A stretch of DNA of 35,466 bases. Origin: Streptomyces sp. SBT349 (GTDB taxonomy: Bacteria > Actinomycetota > Actinomycetes > Streptomycetales > Streptomycetaceae). The position numbers were made by a program, and so were the translations under genes. The stretch is taken from the NCBI RefSeq assembly GCF_001083795.1, contig NZ_LAVK01000030.1, positions 1-35,466 on the forward strand, written 5' to 3'. Every line of letters starts with the position of its first letter. Position 1 is the stretch's first letter. The notes under the pieces are model-generated. The model was given only the letters and a program-made list of their open reading frames with translations. It had not been told where the DNA came from and did no database searches. This document shows, in pieces, positions 13,707-20,733 of this stretch.

Positions 13707-14678
13707 ATGCCCCTGAACAGCGATCCGGACCTGCTCCCGATCGAGTGGTCCAACGAGGTCATCAAGGAGATGACCCACACGTCCGCGGTGATGGGCCTGT
13801 CGCAGACGCGGCGTATGGCCACGCGGCAGCAGCGCATCCCGGCCACCGCCGTGCTGGCGGACGCCTACTGGGTCGGCAACAGCGGCAACGACTTCACGAA
13901 CCTCAAGCAGGAGGCGCTCGCCCAGTGGCAGGGCGTCAACCTGATCGTCGAAGAGCTCGCCGCGCTGGTCGCGATCCCCCACGCCTACATGAACGACAAC
14001 GCGTTCCCGGTGTGGGAGGAGGCGCGCCCGCAGATCGTGGAGGCCATGGGCCGACGGCTCGATGCCGCCGCCCTGTTCGGGGTGGGCGCTCCGCCCACCT
14101 GGCAGACCGCGATCCTGCCGTCGATCGTGGAGGCCGGGCAGACCGTGACGGAGGGCGAGGCCGGCGACATCGCCGCGGACGTGGCTCTGTCCGCGCAGGT
14201 GCTCAAGCAGCGCGGGTTCAACACCACCGGCTGGGCCGCGGAGCCCGGGTTCCAGTGGCGGCTGACGGGGCTGCGGGACGCGGACGGTTCCCCGATCTAC
14301 CAGCAGGATCTGGCGGGCCCGGTCCGCACGGGCCTGTACGGGAGGCCGATCCTGGAGGTCGCGAACGGCGCGTGGGACGACACCGAGGCGCTGATCATCC
14401 ATGGTGACTGGTCCAAGTCCATCGTCGGGATCAGGCAGGACATCACGTTCACGCAGCACGAGTCCGGCGTGATCGGCGACTCCTCGGGCGCGATCGTGTT
14501 CAACGCGATGCAGCAGGACTCCACCATCTGGCGCGCGGTGTTCCGCGTGGCGTGGGCGCGCGCGAACCCCGCGACGCGGCTGGGCCCGAACCCGGGTCAG
14601 ACCGGTGAGCAGCCTGTCGGGACCCCGACCTCGGTGACGAAGTTTCCCTGGGCCGCGGTCGTCCCGTCCGGCAGCTGA
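13707..14678 (+). CDS. major capsid protein, HK97 fold, 323 aa
   Basis: ATG 13707 follows GAAAGGA. Position after the scaffold, length and pattern fit HK97 gp5-type capsid proteins: N-terminal arm (EWSNEVIKEMTHTSAVMGLS), E-loop region (RIPATAVLADAYWVGNSG), spine helix (PVWEEARPQIVEAMGRRLDA) and a C-terminal part with DSTIWRAVFRVAWARANP near the end. It builds the head shell. There is no long N-terminal delta domain, which agrees with the separate scaffold gene. Hairpins flank the gene on both sides, and glycosyltransferase genes follow immediately. Confidence 0.9.
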   Translation: MPLNSDPDLLPIEWSNEVIKEMTHTSAVMGLSQTRRMATRQQRIPATAVLADAYWVGNSGNDFTNLKQEALAQWQGVNLIVEELAALVAIPHAYMNDNAFPVWEEARPQIVEAMGRRLDAAALFGVGAPPTWQTAILPSIVEAGQTVTEGEAGDIAADVALSAQVLKQRGFNTTGWAAEPGFQWRLTGLRDADGSPIYQQDLAGPVRTGLYGRPILEVANGAWDDTEALIIHGDWSKSIVGIRQDITFTQHESGVIGDSSGAIVFNAMQQDSTIWRAVFRVAWARANPATRLGPNPGQTGEQPVGTPTSVTKFPWAAVVPSGS

Positions 14679-14681
14679 GCA

Positions 14682-14710
14682 GCGGGGCCGACCGTGCTGG
14701 TCGGCCCCGC
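14682..14710 (+). terminator. 12-bp perfect hairpin after the major capsid gene
   Basis: GCGGGGCCGACC (14682-14693) and GGTCGGCCCCGC (14699-14710) form a perfect 12-bp stem with a 5-nt loop, starting four bases after the capsid stop. With the hairpins at 13635-13686 it brackets the capsid gene. It is a probable partial terminator or 3' stabiliser. Confidence 0.8.
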
Positions 14711-14731
14711 CTGAACTTGAGAGGGGTTCCG

Positions 14732-16768
14732 ATGCCGCAGGTGACCGTGTCGGTGCCGTACCACGGCTGCCCGGATACCGTCCGGCGCGCGGTGGACGCG
14801 GTCCTCGCGCAGTCGCACGTCGACCTGGTGTGCGTGGTCGTGAACGACGGCGACCACGCCTCGCCGCCGTGGCCCGCACTCGCGGACATCGCCGACGAGC
14901 GGCTGATTCGGCTCGACCTGCCGGAGCAGCGGGGCCGCTACTTCGCGGATGCCGTGGTGCTGGCCGCCTGCTCCACGGAGTGGTTCGCGGTCCACGACGC
15001 GGACGACGCTGCGGCACCGGGCTGGCTGGCCGGGATGCTCGCCGCAGCGGGCGACCGCGACGTCGTGCTGACCGCGCAGCGCGTCCACCCCCTGCGAGGC
15101 CGCGTCGCCGTCGAGCAGGCCAAGCCCTGGTCGGACGGCCGGTATCGGCATCACGCGCACATGGCCGGCCTGTGGCGCACGTCGTGGCTGCGTCAGGTGG
15201 GCGGCCCGCGGCCGGACTGGCGGATCGCGTGGGACACCATGCTCACCGGCGCCGCACTCGCACTCGACGCCGCCACGGTGGTCGATGAGCCGCTGTACGA
15301 CCGGCACCGGCGCCGCGGGTCCCTGACGACCGCTCCGGAGACCGGCAACGGATCGGCCGAGCGGAAGCAGGCGGCGGCCCGCGCGCGGAAACTGTGGCCC
15401 GACATGGTGTCGGCTGCGGACTCCGGCCCGGAGGCAGTCGGCGCCGTTCTCACCGCGGACGTGCCGGCCGAGCTGCTGGCCGAGGTGGAGCAGCACGCGG
15501 ACCGGCTGCGGCGGCTCCTGGCCGGGGAACCGGTGGCGCTGACGGACCTGCCCACGGCGCTGGACGACGCGGCCCTGTGGCGCGGCTGGGCACTGGACCG
15601 GGCGGGCGCGCAGGTGCTCGGCCGGCTGCTGGCCGAACACTCCCCGCAGACTGTGCTGGAGGCCGGATCCGGCAGCAGCACGGTGCTGCTCGCCGAGTAC
15701 GCGCGCGACACCGGTGCCCGCGTCATCTCCCTGGAGCACCAGGCCCGCTACCGGGACGCCACCGCGGCGCTGCTGGCCGAGCGCGGACTCGCGGAGCACG
15801 TCGACCTGCGGCTCGCACCCCTGCGGCGTGGGCCGAACGGCCCGTGGTACGACACCGCGCTGCCCGATGGTGTCGGCCTGGCGCTGATCGACGGGCCCCC
15901 GGAGGGCGACGGCGGCCGCGCCGCGGCCTATACGGCGCTGGCGCCGCACATGGCCGACGGCGGCCTGATCCTGCTGGACGACGCCGGGCGCCCCGGGGAA
16001 CGGGCCGCGCTCGCCACATGGCAGCGCCAGGGCGCGCGCGTGGAGCAGGTGGCCACGGGCGGAAAGCCCATGGCGACGGTTCGTGCCGAGCGCCCCGCTT
16101 CTGTGGGTGCTGGGGACATGGTGCTCACGCTGCTGACGGGCGACCGGCCCGAGCTACTGGCCGACACCCTGGCGTCGCTGCGGGCGACCGCCCCCGGGCT
16201 GCTGGAGACCGCGCGCCTGATCGTCCTCGACAACGGGGCCGACCCCGACTCGGCGGACATCCTCGAAGAGCACGCCGACGTCATCGACGTCCGAGAGCAC
16301 CGAGACGACAGGGCGTCGATCGGTGACGCCACGTCGCACCTCGCCACGCTGGCCGCAGAGTCGGGACGCCCGTTCTGGCTGCACTTGGAGGACGACTGGC
16401 GCGCGACGCCGGACCACCCCGGATGGCTCGACGCCGCGCGCCGGATCCTCGCCGAGCACGAGGACGTGTACCAGGTGCGGCTGCGGCACTCTGAGGAACG
16501 CACGCTGCCGTACCACATGCACACCAAGCGACGTCTACGCTGGGAGCCCCGGCAGGGCTGGCGGTTCGCGCGCGAAGCGCACCTGACGACCAACCCCAAC
16601 CTCACCCGCACCCGGGACATCTCGGCTGTGTGGCCGGCGTCCGGGGAGCGGGAGGCGCAGGCCCGCGCGCACGCCGCCGGGCTGAAAGGTGTGGCGCAGC
16701 TGACGCCGGGGGTGTTCGTGCACACCGGCGCCGGTTCGCGGCGGGCGGTGACCAAGTGCCGGGCCTGA
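14732..16768 (+). CDS. glycosyltransferase-methyltransferase-glycosyltransferase fusion, 678 aa
   Basis: ATG 14732 follows GAGAGGGG (14720-14727). Three domains can be read. Residues 3-195 are a GT-A family 2 glycosyltransferase (start VTVSVPYHGCPDTVRRAVDA; metal motif VHDADDAA, Asp89-x-Asp91). Residues 295-455 are a class I SAM methyltransferase (VLEAGSGSSTVLLAEY as motif I, Glu335 in ISLEH, LIDGPPEGDGG, LILLDDAG). Residues 462-675 are a second GT-A-like domain (MVLTLLTGDRPELLADTLAS, LIVLDNG, FWLHLEDDW with Glu553-Asp554-Asp555). A helical linker joins the first two. It lies in the structural operon between capsid and connector genes, so the likely substrate is a virion protein and the product a methylated glycan. 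The substrate is inferred. Confidence 0.85.
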   Translation: MPQVTVSVPYHGCPDTVRRAVDAVLAQSHVDLVCVVVNDGDHASPPWPALADIADERLIRLDLPEQRGRYFADAVVLAACSTEWFAVHDADDAAAPGWLAGMLAAAGDRDVVLTAQRVHPLRGRVAVEQAKPWSDGRYRHHAHMAGLWRTSWLRQVGGPRPDWRIAWDTMLTGAALALDAATVVDEPLYDRHRRRGSLTTAPETGNGSAERKQAAARARKLWPDMVSAADSGPEAVGAVLTADVPAELLAEVEQHADRLRRLLAGEPVALTDLPTALDDAALWRGWALDRAGAQVLGRLLAEHSPQTVLEAGSGSSTVLLAEYARDTGARVISLEHQARYRDATAALLAERGLAEHVDLRLAPLRRGPNGPWYDTALPDGVGLALIDGPPEGDGGRAAAYTALAPHMADGGLILLDDAGRPGERAALATWQRQGARVEQVATGGKPMATVRAERPASVGAGDMVLTLLTGDRPELLADTLASLRATAPGLLETARLIVLDNGADPDSADILEEHADVIDVREHRDDRASIGDATSHLATLAAESGRPFWLHLEDDWRATPDHPGWLDAARRILAEHEDVYQVRLRHSEERTLPYHMHTKRRLRWEPRQGWRFAREAHLTTNPNLTRTRDISAVWPASGEREAQARAHAAGLKGVAQLTPGVFVHTGAGSRRAVTKCRA

Positions 16769-17496
16769 GCGTGAGCGTGGTGATTCCGTGGCGGGGCGGG
16801 TGCCCGCACCGGGAGGCGACGCTCGCGTGGCTGCTGCCGCGCTGGCGGCGCGCAGGCTACGAGCCGCTGCTCGGCGAAGCCCCTTCGGGCCCGTGGTCCA
16901 AGGGCGGCGCGGTCACCGATGCGCTGCGGCGCACCGCGGCCGACGTGCTGATCATCGCGGACGCCGATGTGTGGACAGACGGTGTCGCCGACGCCGTGGC
17001 GGCTGTGCGCGGTGGCTGGCCGTGGGCGATTCCGCACGGCGACGTGCACCGGCTCGCCCCAGAAGCAACGGCCGCGGTTCTCGCGGGAGTCTCGCTCGGT
17101 CCGGATCTCCGGCTGGCGCAGCCCGCGTACCGCGGGTACGAGGGCGGCGGCATCGTCGTCCTCCCGCGCTCCACCTATGAACGGTCCCCACTCGACCGCC
17201 GGTTCGCCGGATGGGGCCAAGAGGATGAAGCGTGGGCCCTCACACTGCACACCCTCGCGGGTGCGCCGTGGCGTGGTGACGCGCCCCTCTGGCACCTCTG
17301 GCACCCACCCCAGCCGCGGGACTCGCGCCGCTGGGGATCACCGGCGTCCCGCGCCCTGTATCAGCGATACCGGCATGCCGCCGGACGCCCGGACCGGATG
17401 CGGGCGTTGCTCGCCGAGATGGAGGTGGTGACGCATGGACCCGCTGGCGACGGTAGAGGACCTAGAAGCACGCCTCGGGCGCGAGCTGACGCCTGA
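16756..17496 (+). CDS. GT-A glycosyltransferase (family 2/GT27-like), 246 aa
   Basis: GTG 16756 overlaps the preceding gene by 13 bases; GTG 16771 is an alternative that would start just inside the first strand. The product begins LSVSVVIPWRGG, has the metal motif IADADVW (Asp69-x-Asp71) and the acceptor-side motif GWGQEDEAW (152-160), which is typical of the C-terminal lobe of galactosyl/GalNAc-transferase-like enzymes. It is probably soluble, with no membrane helix. Together with the three-domain enzyme before it, it would add another sugar to the same acceptor. The 3' end overlaps the next gene by 62 bases, and the last 25 residues are low-complexity. Confidence 0.85.
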   Translation: MPGLSVSVVIPWRGGCPHREATLAWLLPRWRRAGYEPLLGEAPSGPWSKGGAVTDALRRTAADVLIIADADVWTDGVADAVAAVRGGWPWAIPHGDVHRLAPEATAAVLAGVSLGPDLRLAQPAYRGYEGGGIVVLPRSTYERSPLDRRFAGWGQEDEAWALTLHTLAGAPWRGDAPLWHLWHPPQPRDSRRWGSPASRALYQRYRHAAGRPDRMRALLAEMEVVTHGPAGDGRGPRSTPRARADA

Positions 17497-18076
17497 GGAG
17501 GCGGCACGCGCCGACGCCCTGCTGGCCGACGCATCCGCTCTGCTCCGCGCCTACACCGGCCAGGACTTCACCCTCACCGTCGGCGACGAGATCGTGCTGC
17601 GGCCGGTCGGCGTGACGATCCGCCTGCCGCAACGCCCCGTTCAGGCCGTCACCACGGTGGTTGCGCTCGGCGGCTCCGAGGTCATGCCCGATATTGCGCT
17701 GCCCGCCGGGTCCTGGACCTGGGACGGCATCGACAAGGTCGACATCTGGCCGCTGGATAGCTCCTGGTACCTGTCACTTCCGGAGGTGTGGACCGACGGG
17801 TGGGGGGCGGTCGACACGTACCGGATCACCTACGACCACGGGTACGCCGTGGCGCCGCCGGATGTGCTGGCGGTGGTGTGCGCGATGGTGCTGCGCACCC
17901 TCCTGTCCCCATCGATGACGCCGGGCATGGTGTCCGAGCGGATCGGCGCCTACAACTACCAGCTCCAGCAGGGCGCAGGCAGCGCCGGCGCCTCGGTGTC
18001 GATGACACAGCCGGACCGCGACGCCCTCAAGCGATACCGCAAGACCGCCACCACGATTCAGCTGAGAGGCCGATGA
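17435..18076 (+). CDS. head-tail adaptor (Gp15/Gp19-like), 213 aa
   Basis: ATG 17435 follows a strong GGAGGTGG (17421-17428) inside the glycosyltransferase gene. The protein starts ATVEDLEARLGRELTPEEAA and LLADASALLRAYTGQDF, the usual helical start of connector proteins that attach under the portal. A beta-rich insertion (IRLPQRPVQAVTTVVALGGS to VDTYRITYDHGYAVAPPDVL) and a C-terminal helix and loop (AYNYQLQQGAGSAGASVSM) follow. This matches the Gp19/Gp15/Gp42-type head-tail adaptor. Confidence 0.85.
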   Translation: MDPLATVEDLEARLGRELTPEEAARADALLADASALLRAYTGQDFTLTVGDEIVLRPVGVTIRLPQRPVQAVTTVVALGGSEVMPDIALPAGSWTWDGIDKVDIWPLDSSWYLSLPEVWTDGWGAVDTYRITYDHGYAVAPPDVLAVVCAMVLRTLLSPSMTPGMVSERIGAYNYQLQQGAGSAGASVSMTQPDRDALKRYRKTATTIQLRGR

Positions 18077-18237
18077 TGCCCGAGTTGCCGGTCTACCTGC
18101 GGGTGGGCGAGACGGAGGCCCAGGTTGGCACCCTCTCGGCCGACACGGGCGCAGAGGGCGTCGCCGCGCTACCCGACTTCCTGCGGCGCCTCGCCGACGA
18201 ATACGAGGCTGCGGCGGCCAACATGGACGATTCCTGA
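18073..18237 (+). CDS. small hypothetical protein in the connector region, 54 aa
   Basis: ATG 18073 and ATG 18076 are both in frame and overlap the adaptor stop; the first is used here. The sequence has a short beta start (LPVYLRVGETEAQVGTL) and a helical end (LPDFLRRLADEYEAAAANMD). The stop overlaps the next ATG (TGATG at 18235). A similar small protein is often seen between adaptor and stopper genes in Streptomyces phages. Function is unknown. Confidence 0.65.
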   Translation: MMPELPVYLRVGETEAQVGTLSADTGAEGVAALPDFLRRLADEYEAAAANMDDS

Positions 18238-18626
18238 TGCCGTCGCAGGGCGTGCCGCCACGGTTGATGCCGCACCGGGTCACCGTCGTGGAGCCTGCGG
18301 TCACCAGCTCCTACGGCAACACCGAGTACGACTACGGGCCAGCCGCCGCGCGAACGGCAGATGTTCCGGCGTGGCTGGAGCAGCAGCAGCGCGCACAGAT
18401 CCCGGCGATCGGCGGCGACCCGTTGCAGGAGCGGTGGCTGATGGTCACCGACCACAGCCCAATCGGCAGGCGTGCCCGGATCGAGTGGGATGGCGCGCCG
18501 TCCGGCCCGGTGGTTTTCGAGATCGATGGGCAGCCGGGTCCGTTCTACAACCCGCTCGCCATGGCCGCGTCCGGCTCATCGGCGCCGCATCACACCGAGC
18601 TATCTCTCAAGATCGTGGACGGGTAG
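18237..18626 (+). CDS. head-tail stopper, 129 aa
   Basis: The ATG overlaps the previous stop. The sequence is nearly all beta: MPHRVTVVEPAVTSSYGNTE, WLEQQQRAQIPAIGG, RWLMVTDHSPIGRRARIEWD and VVFEIDGQPGPFYNP. This small-barrel pattern and the order (adaptor, stopper, gp10-like, terminator) fit SPP1 gp16-like head-closure proteins, which plug the portal after packaging. Confidence 0.8.
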   Translation: MPSQGVPPRLMPHRVTVVEPAVTSSYGNTEYDYGPAAARTADVPAWLEQQQRAQIPAIGGDPLQERWLMVTDHSPIGRRARIEWDGAPSGPVVFEIDGQPGPFYNPLAMAASGSSAPHHTELSLKIVDG

Positions 18627-18634
18627 GAGGCGCC

Positions 18635-18931
18635 GTGCAGTACATCGAGCGGTTCCGGCTCAACTCCCGCGGCGCGAAAGCGCTGCTGCGCTCCGACGGC
18701 GTGCGGGAGGATATGCAGCGCCGGGCCGACGCCATCAAGGCCGTGGCCGAGCCGCAGTGGCAGGCCGCGACCGCCGGTATCGGCGGCCTGGACCCGGTTC
18801 GGGTCATCGCCGATACCTCTGTCGGGTCGGGCCGTGCGTTCGGCACGGTCATCGCGATCCACCCTGCAAGCCTGCGGATCGAGCAGGACCGCCGGATCCT
18901 CGGCGGTGCGATCGACGCGGCGAGGAACTGA
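18635..18931 (+). CDS. HK97 gp10-like neck/tail-completion protein, 98 aa
   Basis: GTG 18635 follows TAGGAGG (18624-18630), a strong ribosome site. The start (YIERFRLNSRGAKALLRSDG), a helix with RRADAIKAVAEPQWQAAT and strands (GRAFGTVIAIHPASLRIEQD) match the HK97 gp10-like fold. Such proteins finish the neck between the stopper and the tail. The length is short for the family but acceptable. Confidence 0.78.
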   Translation: MQYIERFRLNSRGAKALLRSDGVREDMQRRADAIKAVAEPQWQAATAGIGGLDPVRVIADTSVGSGRAFGTVIAIHPASLRIEQDRRILGGAIDAARN

Positions 18932-18932
18932 C

Positions 18933-19331
18933 GTGTTCCCCGACGTCACGGGCGCGCTGATCGCCTACCTGACGCCGCTCGTGGCGCCGGTGCGGGTCGT
19001 ATCCCGGGTGCCGGACCCGCGTCCGCCACTGCTGGTGCAGGTGCGACGCGTCGGGGGCGCCGCGACACCGCCGGTCCGGGACGCCGCCCGCATGGACGTT
19101 TGGTGCTGGGGCCCGACCGACTCGACGGCGATGACGCTGGCGTTGCAGGCGCGCGCCGCGGTGTGGGCGCTGTCCGGCACGCAACTCCTCGGCGGCCTGA
19201 CCTGCTACGAGGTGTCGGAGTTTCTGGGGCCGCGCTTGGACGACGACCCGATCACCAATTCGCCCCGCGCGTGGGCCACCTACTCCCTGCTGGTGCGCGC
19301 CGACTCGGCGATCAACCCCGCACCCCACTGA
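18933..19331 (+). CDS. tail terminator protein, 132 aa
   Basis: GTG 18933 lies one base after the previous stop; GAGGAA in the upstream gene can serve as the ribosome site. The alpha/beta pattern (FPDVTGALIAYLTPLVAPVR, LLVQVRRVGG, RMDVWCWGPT, ALQARAAVWALSG, TYSLLVRADS) matches the tail terminator family, which forms a ring that stops tail-tube growth and joins the tail to the head. Position directly before the major tail protein agrees. Confidence 0.82.
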   Translation: MFPDVTGALIAYLTPLVAPVRVVSRVPDPRPPLLVQVRRVGGAATPPVRDAARMDVWCWGPTDSTAMTLALQARAAVWALSGTQLLGGLTCYEVSEFLGPRLDDDPITNSPRAWATYSLLVRADSAINPAPH

Positions 19332-19398
19332 CTTGTTTCCCGTTTCCCGGTGATGTCCGCGCGCCCGGGTGACCCCCTACACCCATGAGGAGATCACC

Positions 19399-19971
19399 AT
19401 GGCACTCGTTGCCTCCGAGGTGGATGTCGCGATCACCGGGGAAATGTTCTCCGCGCCGGTCGGCACCACCGCGCCCACCAACGCCTCTGCCCCGCTCGAC
19501 CCTGCGTTTATCGGTCACGGTTACTGCTCCGAGGACGGGGTGACCGAGGCGTGGGAGGACAACGTCGAGAACATCGTCGCGTGGCAGAACGCCACCGTCG
19601 TCCGCGCGGCGCGTACCGAGTCGCTGGTGACGTTCCAGACGACGCTGATCCAGAACCGCGGCTCCAACCTTGAGCTGTACCACCCGGGTTCGACGATGGA
19701 GACGGACGGCGGCTCGGGCTGGATGCTGGAGGTCAAGCCGGCCAACTCCGACCCGCGGTCGTTCGTGATCAATGTCGTGGACGGCAACACGCTGATGCGG
19801 TTCTACCTCGGCAACGCGGAGGTCACCGAGCGCGGGGAGATCCAGTACGCGAACGGGCAGGCCATCGGCTACCAGGTGACGATCACGGCGTACCCGGACG
19901 CCGACGGGAACCTGATGGTCAAGTACAGCACCGACGCGGCCTGGGGCACGGACATCGCCGGCGGGTCGTGA
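19399..19971 (+). CDS. major tail (tube) protein, 190 aa
   Basis: ATG 19399 has GAGGAG (19387-19392) six bases upstream, better than an in-frame start at 19369. The sequence is beta-rich with typical tube features: ASEVDVAITGEMFSAPVGTT, GHGYCSEDGVTEAWEDNVEN, VTFQTTLIQNRGSNLELYHP and QAIGYQVTITAYPDADGNLM. It polymerises around the tape measure into the tail tube. It is followed by a hairpin and the tail chaperone genes, as expected. Confidence 0.92.
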   Translation: MALVASEVDVAITGEMFSAPVGTTAPTNASAPLDPAFIGHGYCSEDGVTEAWEDNVENIVAWQNATVVRAARTESLVTFQTTLIQNRGSNLELYHPGSTMETDGGSGWMLEVKPANSDPRSFVINVVDGNTLMRFYLGNAEVTERGEIQYANGQAIGYQVTITAYPDADGNLMVKYSTDAAWGTDIAGGS

Positions 19972-19982
19972 CTTTCAAGACG

Positions 19983-20018
19983 GCCCCGGGGGCATCTCGC
20001 GCGGAGTGCCTCCGGGGC
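19983..20018 (+). terminator. hairpin after the major tail gene
   Basis: GCCCCGGGGGCA (19983-19994) pairs with TGCCTCCGGGGC (20007-20018) with one mismatch, a 12-position stem with a 12-nt loop. It starts 11 bases after the tube gene stop. It probably reduces transcription into the lower-copy tail chaperone and tape-measure genes. Confidence 0.65.
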
Positions 20019-20056
20019 TCACCCATGTCCGCGCACCGAGCACAGGAGATCCGCGC

Positions 20057-20365
20057 ATGTTCGACGCACGAGAGCGCTCTGCCGCTCTGCCGTCCGATCC
20101 GTTCCAGTGGATCGGAATGGACGGCGAGACGTACACGCTGCCCAACGCGTCCACGCTCACCGGAGCTGACGCTGACCGGCTGTTCGGCGGGGACCTCGCC
20201 GTGATCCGCGAGGTCGGCGGCCAGGCCGCATACGACGCGCTGATGGCCATGCCCGCCCGCTTGCAGTTGGACTTCGCAACCGCCTGGACCAAGCACTCGC
20301 GGGAGTCGGGAAAAGAGGCTTCGCCGTCCTCGCCGACGCGGACCGCCGCGAAGCGCTCGAAGTAG
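20057..20365 (+). CDS. tail assembly chaperone G, 102 aa
   Basis: ATG 20057 follows CAGGAGA (20042-20048). The N-terminal domain (DPFQWIGMDGETYTLPNAST and then LTGADADRLFGGDLAVIREV) is typical of siphovirus gpG-like chaperones, which coat the tape measure during tail assembly. The last 16 residues after the slippery site are Ser/Arg/Lys-rich and non-conserved in style, as expected for the unshifted product. Confidence 0.85.
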   Translation: MFDARERSAALPSDPFQWIGMDGETYTLPNASTLTGADADRLFGGDLAVIREVGGQAAYDALMAMPARLQLDFATAWTKHSRESGKEASPSSPTRTAAKRSK

Positions 20366-20721
20366 ACCTCACCCTCCGCGGGGCCCCGGCGGACCTGGCG
20401 GTGATGCCGCTGGGCCGGATCGGCGCCCTGTACGAGCAACTGCTCCACGACCCGCACTCGGCGACCGCTCGCGCCGCCGGTGGCGACGGCTACTCCCGTA
20501 GCGAGCACCTGCTGTTCCTCGTGGTCGATGAGCTGCGCCTCGCCACCTGGCTGCGCACGAAGGACGGCGCGAAGGGCCGCAACCGGCCGAAGCGCATCAG
20601 CCCCCTGGCCAAGCCGGAGGGCACCCGCCACGGCTCCATCCCACAGGGCCGGACACCGGCCGAGGTGCGGGCCCTCCTCGCCCGCCACGGGCCAGCCCCG
20701 CTCCCCGCACCACCTGCATAG
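20057..20721 (+). CDS. tail assembly chaperone GT fusion by -1 frameshift, about 221 aa
   Basis: Ribosomes that slip at 20308-20314 join the first 86 codons of the chaperone to the -1 frame that runs to the TAG at 20719-20721. The added part reads ESGKRGFAVLADADRREALE at the junction, then a helical domain with LAVMPLGRIGALYEQLL, SRSEHLLFLVVDELRLATWL and a Pro-rich end. The -1 frame is open from before the slip site and has no convincing start of its own. This two-product design (G and GT) is conserved in long-tailed phages, with GT made in the minority. Confidence 0.85.
20308..20314 (+). promoter_or_regulatory. -1 programmed frameshift slippery site GGGAAAA
   Basis: In the zero frame the bases read G GGA AAA (Ser-Gly-Lys region), an X XXY YYZ heptamer of the kind used in lambda and actinobacteriophage tail chaperones. 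Slipping one base back gives GGG AAA AGA and opens the downstream T domain. Confidence 0.85.
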
Positions 20722-20733
20722 GAGGTGACCGCC

